Assembly (NCBI GenBank): GCA_036703315.1
Contig: DATNPH010000263.1
Coordinates: 1-14,462 of the forward strand
Source of the DNA: DATNPH01 sp036703315
GTDB taxonomy: Bacteria; Cyanobacteriota; Cyanobacteriia; Cyanobacteriales; Coleofasciculaceae
Direction of reading: 5' to 3'
DNA length: 14,462 bases
Positions 6,801-11,677 of the stretch are shown one piece after another. The notes below the pieces were generated by a model. That model was given only the letters and a program-made list of their open reading frames with translations, ran no database searches and was not told where the DNA came from. Numbering within the stretch: the first letter of the stretch is position 1; every line of letters begins with the position of its first letter. The position numbers and the translations under genes are program-made.

Positions 6801-8811
6801 AATTACCTTACTAGCCAACAGCAACATTACCACAGGCAACATCACGACCAATGGCGGCGGCTTAACTCTCACAAGCTTCTCAGGAAACATCACCAGTCGC
6901 AATCTCACCACCACTTCCCCTACAGGGGGCGGCGCAATTACTCTTAATGCCCGAGATAGCATCACGACTGGGATACTCAACTCCAGTTCTACCGTTGGTA
7001 ATGGCGGTAACATCTCCCTTGACTCCGTTGGTGACATTCAGGTGAGATACATTAACGCTGAGGGTGGCAGAAACGGCAGAGGCGGCAACGTAGACATCAC
7101 CACTGGGAGATTTTTCCGTTCTACAGGCATTTTCACAGACCGTAATGGTATTTTGGCTAGTATCTCCAGTGCTGGTGGTAACGGCGGTGGGGACATTACC
7201 ATTCGACATGGAGGGAATGGATTGGCTCCCTTTGTTGTCGGCAACGCTACTACTAACGGTACAGTTGGTGCGATCGCCACCGATGATTACAGGATCGTCC
7301 CTATCCGCTCCTTTCCCTACACCTACACCCTAGGCAATATTCAGATCATTAGTGTTGACCCGCCTTCATTTACTCCTAACCCACCGCCTTCATTTACTCC
7401 TAACCCACCGCCTACTCCTAACCCACCTCCCCAGCTTAATAACCCAACTATCAATCCCATTGATCTAAGCAAACCACGGAAACTGAGAGAGCCACTACCG
7501 TCAATTCAAAACACTAATGTTGATACTTTGGGAATTGACAGGTTACTCAGCAACGATTTTGCCCAATTTCTTGGACTCGGTGAAACCTCACCCATCACTC
7601 TTGCCCAAGCGCGTGACATTTTACGCCAAATTGAGAGCGCCACAGGCGTCAAACCAGCGCTTATTTATGCGGTGTTTGTTCCCTCTACCCTTACCCCAGT
7701 CCCTGGTTCTGACAATCGCCTCGCCTTAGATGCTTCAGGGATAGTTCACTCTTCCTTATTGCGTGCCCAATCTCCTAGCAAAAGCGATCGCCTAGAACTC
7801 ATTTTAGTAACAGCCGAAGGAAAGCCGATTCGTCGTTCCGTTAATGCTACCAGAGCTGAAGTCATCTCAAAAGCCAAGGAATTTCGCACTACTGTGACCG
7901 AAGTATTCAGGTCTCATCGCTATCTCGCCCCAGCCAAAAAGATGTATCAATGGCTTACGGCTCCTCTAGAACAAGACTTACAACAGCTGGGTATCAAAAA
8001 TTTAGTCTATATCATGGACACTGGGTTACGCAGCATTCCCTTGTCAGCTCTCCATAATGGCAAGACGTTTATCGTAGAAAACTACAGTGTTGGCTTAATG
8101 CCCAGCCTCAGCCTCACTGATACTCGCTACGTAGATGTGAAGAACTCCTCTGTCTTAGCCATGGGGGCTTCAGAATTCACTGACCTAAACTCCTTACCGT
8201 TTGTACCTACAGAATTATCTGTAATTACAGGTCAGTTGTGGCAAGGAAAGTCCTTGCTCAATGACGCCTTTACCCTGTCCAATCTCGAAGCCGCTCGCAA
8301 CTCACAGCCTTATGGCATTATTCATTTAGCCAGTCATGCCGAATATCAACCCAGTGATCCGAGTAACTCTTACATCCGGCTGTGGGATAGTAAAATGCGA
8401 CTTGAGCAGCTACGGCGGATCGGGTTGAATAAGCCGCCTGTAGAACTATTGGTTTTGAGTGCCTGTCGCACGGCTTTAGGCGATGAAGATGCAGAATTGG
8501 GATTTGCAGGGTTAGCCGTGCAAGCTGGAGCCAAGTCAGTCTTGGGGAGTTTGTGGTACGTCAGTGATGAAGGGACACTGGGGTTAATGACTGAATTTTA
8601 CAATCAATTGAAACACGCTCCGATTAAAGCGGAGGCGTTGCGGCAAGCACAGTTGGCAATGCTCAAGGGTGAGGTGCGATTGCACTCTCGGCAGCTTATA
8701 ACAAGTCGTGGCAATTTCCCCTTACCGCCACAACTGGAGCAGTTGAAAGACAGCAACTTTACCCATCCCTACTACTGGAGTGCTTTTACAATGATTGGTA
8801 GTCCTTGGTAA
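3805..8811 (+). CDS. Two-partner-secretion (filamentous haemagglutinin-type) protein with C-terminal CHAT protease
   Basis: 1668 residues. A signal peptide (about 1-26, KK start, hydrophobic core, AQA cleavage site) targets Sec export. Residues about 30-290 form the TPS domain that an outer-membrane TpsB porin recognises; hallmarks are RVVGGEPSLINGLI and LLLMNPAGIIFG (about 89-121). A Gly/Asn/Thr-rich beta-helix passenger follows, with repeated GNISLTGTG-type strands (about 580-900). A Pro-rich hinge lies at about 1186-1210. The CHAT (caspase-like) domain covers about 1345-1668: IHLASHAE carries the catalytic-type H1511, LSACRTA carries C1554, then GAKSVLGSLWYV and a final YYWSAFTMIGSPW. Both catalytic residues are present, so peptidase activity is expected. 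Family knowledge predicts a surface-exposed or released protein; no TpsB gene is in the window. The passenger's skewed base composition creates long antisense open frames that are not genes. Confidence 0.93.
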   Translation: MKKVSLILVTFGLAITVTQKPLYAQAIAPASDSTGTVVTQNGNQVNIHGGSVSGDGANLFHSFQYFGLAPGQIANFLSNPQIHNILGRVVGGEPSLINGLIQVTGGNSNLLLMNPAGIIFGRNATLNVPASFTATTATSVGFAKDDWFNATGENNYQTLIGNPSQFGFDTTQPGVIINAGNLAVPIGQNLSLLGGSAINTGQLTAPSGTITIAAIPGENLVRISQAGHLLSLEITSPRNKPEQQLPFTPLNLPTLLTGAAGRVETGLSVSNTGIVQLSNTSKTIPVAAGTTIVSGTLDVSNVRAQSFALLPQTGGAVNVLGNNVGLIGININASGINGGGMVRIGGDYQGRGTVPNALGTFVSSDSVVNASALLNGNGGRVIVFATDTASIYGTLMARGGVFSGKGGLIETSGRQFLNLTSTPDASAPNGSAGTWLIDPTNITIVNGGGGAIGTNTVDVANINAVLNIGTNVTITTSIAAPDIGNITQNVGADITKTNGGDATLTLQANNDINLNGNITSSTGRLNLQLFADSDNANGGALNMTNAMISTNGGNFIGSGRGSASSVNGITLDNRSSINAGSGNINLTGTGTGVFNGPNSTGVNGISIKNTSQVSTTGTGTITLNGTAGNGTGIDDGIEVFSGSSIVSEKGDINLIGIGGGGSGSDKRGVMIQLNSSVSSQDGNISLTGTGGTGTGYNFGISIFNNGQVRTTGIGNITLTGMGGNGIDFNAGIAIQNQGSSFIQPKISSSAIRSSNGTISLTGIGNGTGRSNYGILLDPVLKVGSGGSVLQSSGSGNITLIGTGSSNGTDSNHGILIQNIGTHITSADGNISLRGTANGTGTNNRGIWLVSGSIVESIATGSITLTGTGANGFEGIRIEDSSINRAGIGGSGTLTLTADKINLLGTTSIRGTGILQLQPLTSSLGITISGTTNDTRLNLNDSLLNTLQNGFSQIIIGRDNGSGALTINPITFNTPVTIQAPSGNGSISATGTITGTSNASITLLANSNITTGNITTNGGGLTLTSFSGNITSRNLTTTSPTGGGAITLNARDSITTGILNSSSTVGNGGNISLDSVGDIQVRYINAEGGRNGRGGNVDITTGRFFRSTGIFTDRNGILASISSAGGNGGGDITIRHGGNGLAPFVVGNATTNGTVGAIATDDYRIVPIRSFPYTYTLGNIQIISVDPPSFTPNPPPSFTPNPPPTPNPPPQLNNPTINPIDLSKPRKLREPLPSIQNTNVDTLGIDRLLSNDFAQFLGLGETSPITLAQARDILRQIESATGVKPALIYAVFVPSTLTPVPGSDNRLALDASGIVHSSLLRAQSPSKSDRLELILVTAEGKPIRRSVNATRAEVISKAKEFRTTVTEVFRSHRYLAPAKKMYQWLTAPLEQDLQQLGIKNLVYIMDTGLRSIPLSALHNGKTFIVENYSVGLMPSLSLTDTRYVDVKNSSVLAMGASEFTDLNSLPFVPTELSVITGQLWQGKSLLNDAFTLSNLEAARNSQPYGIIHLASHAEYQPSDPSNSYIRLWDSKMRLEQLRRIGLNKPPVELLVLSACRTALGDEDAELGFAGLAVQAGAKSVLGSLWYVSDEGTLGLMTEFYNQLKHAPIKAEALRQAQLAMLKGEVRLHSRQLITSRGNFPLPPQLEQLKDSNFTHPYYWSAFTMIGSPW
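5541..6500 (+). repeat. Degenerate tandem beta-helix repeats in the TPS passenger
   Basis: About eight to nine imperfect units of roughly 30-45 residues fill residues about 580-900. Each has a core like GNISLTGTG, a Gly/Asn/Thr stretch and then a GIxI strand, with variable spacers (examples: GTITLNGTA, GDINLIGIG, GNISLTGTG, GNITLTGMG, GTISLTGIG, GNITLIGTG, GNISLRGTA, GSITLTGTG). At DNA level the copies are diverged and of uneven length. This is a coding repeat of the right-handed beta-helix type, not a CRISPR or noncoding array. Confidence 0.8.
7360..7425 (+). repeat. 24-nt tandem repeat coding a Pro-rich hinge
   Basis: Two identical 24-nt copies (7360-7383 and 7384-7407) are followed by an 18-nt copy that lacks an internal 6 nt (7408-7425). 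They encode PPSFTPNP, PPSFTPNP and PPTPNP. The unit length keeps the frame. Perfect identity suggests recent expansion by slippage in the linker between the beta-helix passenger and the CHAT part. Confidence 0.9.
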
Positions 8812-9065
8812 GCTGATGTGCCTTCAAAAATTGCATGTTGAGATCGCTGGCAAGCAGAGGGACAGGGGAGAAACAGTACGCAACTTAGATGCCGATTTGC
8901 TTAGCACGACAAGAGCACACAATATTCGTCAGCTTCTTTATTAGATAGACTATAAACTGATTTTGTATTTAAAATTTGCATTTACAAAGAACCAGGGCAT
9001 CTCAAATTCCAAGTTAATGCAATAACTTAACTGACTGATAAACAAGATAGCTAGGCACTGGGTAC
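8812..9065 (+). promoter_or_regulatory. Upstream region of the caspase-fold gene
   Basis: This 254-nt gap separates genes on the same strand. It holds CTATAAACTGA (8950-8960), a copy of the 11-mer found before the CHAT gene, whose TATAAA could be a -10 box. It also holds an inverted repeat AAGTTA (9011-9016) / TAACTT (9023-9028) with a 6-nt centre, 38 nt before the start codon, overlapping the octamer ATGCAATA (9017-9024) that also occurs at 3789-3796. No terminator for the preceding gene is visible. The gap size favours an independent promoter, but this is inference. Confidence 0.35.
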
Positions 9066-10922
9066 ATGGTAAATCACGCTTGCATTGCAATTGGTATCAA
9101 TCGCTATCAGTTTTTCCCGCCTCTGAACTATGGGCAAGCGGATGCACAAGAGCTGCGGCAGTTTTTGGTACACCAAGCTGATTTGCCGTCCAGCCAGTGT
9201 CTGTTGTTGACTGATACCTCAGCACTAAACGATGATCAGTCAACTTATCCTAGTCGAGACAATATTTGGCGTTGGCTTGAGGCAGATCATCAAAATTCAA
9301 GGCACTCGGAGAATTGGCGTTGGTTCTTTTTCAGTGGCTACGGCGTCAATTGGGAACAAGCTGACTACCTAATGCCTATTGATGGAAACCCAGATGACAT
9401 TCCTGGCACGGGTATCCCTGTGCGATCGCTGTTTGAATCTCTCAAGGCTCAAGGCGGTGACAACATCCTGGTACTGTTAGACATCAACCGCTCACAGGGG
9501 ATTTTTGAAACCCCTGTTGGTGCCCAAACAGTGGAATTAGCAAGCCAGATGGGAATTGCTCTAGTGCTTTCCAGTCAACTCGACGAATTTTCTCACGAAG
9601 CGGCTGCGTTGGGTCGTGGCTTATTTACGGAGGCGCTTCTAGAAGCACTGCGCTATTATCAAGCCGACATCACCTTAGAGCATCTTACCCAGTATCTACA
9701 CGCTCGTTTGCCGGAGTTGAGTCAACACCACTGGCGTCCTGTTCAGACACCTTTAACGGTGATTCCTTTAGAAGAAGCTAGGCAACAGCTGATTTTGCCT
9801 ACAGCTAAAAACTCATTGGTCAGCCAGCAAGCCGCCCTCGAAATCCCAAAAGAGTTTATTCCCAATACAAGGCTACAGGATAAAAATAGCTACGGTGAGA
9901 ATGGCTCCAACGGTACAGCGGTACCTGCACACAGAACCGCTGGATCGGCGGTAGGAACACAAGCGATTAAAGTTTCCATCCCAACAACAACTACTACCTC
10001 AAACCAGGCGATACCTGCATCAGGAGCAATGATTCATTATCCAAATAGGGAGCCTGAACCTGAAAACAATAAGACACCCTTGTGGCAACAAATACTCCTG
10101 TGGGGTGGTGGTGCTGTGTTAGTTTTGGTATTGATGATTGCGCCTGTGATACTCCGCAACCGGGACGCTTTTATCAGTAAGCAACCAGTAAAGCCACCAG
10201 CAACGAAAGAATCACCAATTACGCCGCCCCTTTCAAGCACAAATCCCTCCTCTGCAAATCGACCTAATCCCACGGGTAAGCCGCTAGTAGCATCACCCCA
10301 GCCTTCACCGATGAGCCGCCTCCAGGCTAATCAAGCCACATTGGATCAAGCAAAGCGATTGCTCCGACCTAATCAGGCGTCTCTATTTAATAAGGCAATC
10401 ATCCAAGCCCGTAGCATCAAATCAGGTGACCCTCTTTATCAGCAGGCACAGCAAGACATAAAGCGCTGGAGTGAGGTGATTTTAGATGTAGCTGAGGGAC
10501 GCGCCGAGAGGGGAGAGTTTGAGGCGGCGATCGCAGCGGCTCAACTGGTACCTACAGATAATCAGTCTGTTTATACTAAGGCTCAGCAGACTATTAACCA
10601 GTGGACGGTTCTAAGAACCCAGCAGCAGCAAAATCAAAGCATCATCGAAACGGCGAAAAAACAAATTCGACCGAATCAAGCTTGGTCTTATGATCGTGCT
10701 ATCACAACGCTGAATAAAATTCCATCTGGGCAACCAGGGTATGTTGAAGGACAACAGTTAATTGCTCAGTGGAGCCAAGAAATTTATCGGATTGCTCAAT
10801 TGCGAGGGTCGCAACGTAGGTTCCAGCAGGCGATTAAAGCCGCTTCCTTAATTCCAGCCGGTACACCCTCCTATGGGATGGCTCAGGAGGCGATCGCAAA
10901 GTGGCGTCAGGGTAAGCGATAA
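9066..10922 (+). CDS. Membrane-anchored caspase-fold (orthocaspase-like) protein with degenerate catalytic dyad
   Basis: 618 residues. Residues about 4-225 have a peptidase C14/caspase fold: ACIAIGINRYQ first strand, LTD, WRWFFFSGYG, DYLMPIDG and NILVLLDINRSQG, then SSQLDEFSHEAA and GRGLFTEALLEAL. The usual SGHG histidine is Tyr92 and the usual DACRS cysteine is Asn141, so peptidase activity is not expected. A Pro/Ser/Thr-rich linker leads to one transmembrane segment (about 343-363, LLWGGGAVLVLVLMIAPVIL), a second low-complexity linker, and a C-terminal helical repeat region (about 420-613) with four W-ending half units. With the caspase fold probably cytoplasmic, the repeats would be periplasmic; the topology is inferred. 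It lies between an active-looking CHAT gene and a cyclase, suggesting a regulatory or scaffold role, perhaps as a decoy or regulator of caspase-like proteins. The ATG at 9066 starts directly before the first core strand. Confidence 0.88.
   Translation: MVNHACIAIGINRYQFFPPLNYGQADAQELRQFLVHQADLPSSQCLLLTDTSALNDDQSTYPSRDNIWRWLEADHQNSRHSENWRWFFFSGYGVNWEQADYLMPIDGNPDDIPGTGIPVRSLFESLKAQGGDNILVLLDINRSQGIFETPVGAQTVELASQMGIALVLSSQLDEFSHEAAALGRGLFTEALLEALRYYQADITLEHLTQYLHARLPELSQHHWRPVQTPLTVIPLEEARQQLILPTAKNSLVSQQAALEIPKEFIPNTRLQDKNSYGENGSNGTAVPAHRTAGSAVGTQAIKVSIPTTTTTSNQAIPASGAMIHYPNREPEPENNKTPLWQQILLWGGGAVLVLVLMIAPVILRNRDAFISKQPVKPPATKESPITPPLSSTNPSSANRPNPTGKPLVASPQPSPMSRLQANQATLDQAKRLLRPNQASLFNKAIIQARSIKSGDPLYQQAQQDIKRWSEVILDVAEGRAERGEFEAAIAAAQLVPTDNQSVYTKAQQTINQWTVLRTQQQQNQSIIETAKKQIRPNQAWSYDRAITTLNKIPSGQPGYVEGQQLIAQWSQEIYRIAQLRGSQRRFQQAIKAASLIPAGTPSYGMAQEAIAKWRQGKR
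10318..10910 (+). repeat. Four approximately 50-residue helical repeats at the C-terminus of the caspase-fold protein
   Basis: Two units of 100 residues, each made of two half-units, end in IKRW, INQW, IAQW and IAKW. The half-unit pattern is A-x-AI-x-A-x-x-IP-x-x-x-P-x-Y-x-x-AQ-x-x-I-x-x-W. The tryptophans of corresponding half-units are exactly 100 residues apart (W513 and W613). The helical, Ala/Gln-rich character suggests an alpha-solenoid interaction surface; no named family is assigned. Confidence 0.7.
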
Positions 10923-10955
10923 TTATGCCATTTTCTAATGCCTGCTATAGCTAAT

Positions 10956-10975
10956 GGGAATAGGGAATAGGGTAG
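10956..10975 (+). repeat. Short tandem heptamer (GGGAATA) in the gap before the cyclase
   Basis: GGGAATA occurs twice in tandem (10956-10962, 10963-10969), followed by a partial GGGTAG. Heptameric short tandem repeats of this kind are typical noncoding elements in cyanobacteria. The position overlaps an in-frame upstream ATG (10954) and argues that the true cyclase start is further downstream. Confidence 0.7.
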
Positions 10976-11022
10976 TTAATGTTGATTTCTTATTTCCAAA
11001 TTTTGTTTTGGTAGAAACGACT

Positions 11023-11652
11023 ATGCAATACATTAACAAAATTCATCCGAGTGCTTACTTAGATCGGCTGGAGAAATTAATTGCAGAACGATTGGAGCCG
11101 GGAGCTAATAAAGACGAAATTGACGCGCGTATTTGGGATTTATTTGGAGAAAATTGGGCGGTGATGTTGACTGATTTGTCCGGGTTTTCCCGCTCAGTTG
11201 AGCAATTTGGTATCATTCATTTTTTACAAATTATTTACGAATCTCAGCGTCTGTTTGTTCCCTGTATTGACAAGTATGATGGCATTTTGATTAAGACAGA
11301 AGCGGATAGCCTATTAGTTCTGTTTCGCTCAGTTTCTAAAGCTATTCAATGTGCAATAGCCATGCAACAGGCTGCTAAAGCCTACAATCAGGATAGACCT
11401 GATACAGACAAAATTCTGCCCTGCCTCGGTATCGGTTACGGCAAAATCCTTACAATCGGTGACCAAGATGTTTTTGGTTCGGAAGTGAATGCCGCAAGTA
11501 AATTGGGGGAGGATACGGCTAAAGCTTGGGAAATTTTAGTAACGGATTCTGTGGCGGCTCACATTCAGGATATACCCGATATTAGTTTGGAGAAGATATC
11601 AACTATTCCTCCGGGTGCGAAAGAGGCATTCAAACTGATTTATACCTTATAG
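11023..11652 (+). CDS. Stand-alone class III adenylate/guanylate cyclase-like protein
   Basis: Predicted nucleotidyl cyclase of 209 residues making a cyclic nucleotide, probably cAMP, from the NTP. A helical N-terminal segment (1-40) precedes the catalytic domain (about 44-207). Seen residues: metal-binding D51 in TDLSGF and D95 in KTEADSLLVLF; the substrate-choice pair K91 and D149 (DVFG) fits ATP; N156 lies in VNAASK. The usual transition-state arginine four residues after the Asn is Lys160, so activity may be altered or low. It has no membrane or sensor domain, so it is soluble and perhaps works as a homodimer. I chose the ATG at 11023 because the in-frame ATG at 10954 runs through a heptamer repeat and adds an unconserved-looking stretch. 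It follows the caspase-fold gene by 100 nt on the same strand and converges with the WD40 gene. Confidence 0.85.
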   Translation: MQYINKIHPSAYLDRLEKLIAERLEPGANKDEIDARIWDLFGENWAVMLTDLSGFSRSVEQFGIIHFLQIIYESQRLFVPCIDKYDGILIKTEADSLLVLFRSVSKAIQCAIAMQQAAKAYNQDRPDTDKILPCLGIGYGKILTIGDQDVFGSEVNAASKLGEDTAKAWEILVTDSVAAHIQDIPDISLEKISTIPPGAKEAFKLIYTL

Positions 11653-11677
11653 AACTTACAAATATTATTCCCAACCT

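Noticed and set aside
10954..11022. Upstream in-frame ATG giving a 232-residue cyclase
   Set aside because: It begins in a noncoding-type heptamer tandem and adds a stretch without cyclase-family features; the ATG at 11023 is preferred.
11653..11677. Bidirectional terminator between the convergent cyclase and WD40 genes
   Set aside because: Only 25 nt with no stem-loop visible.
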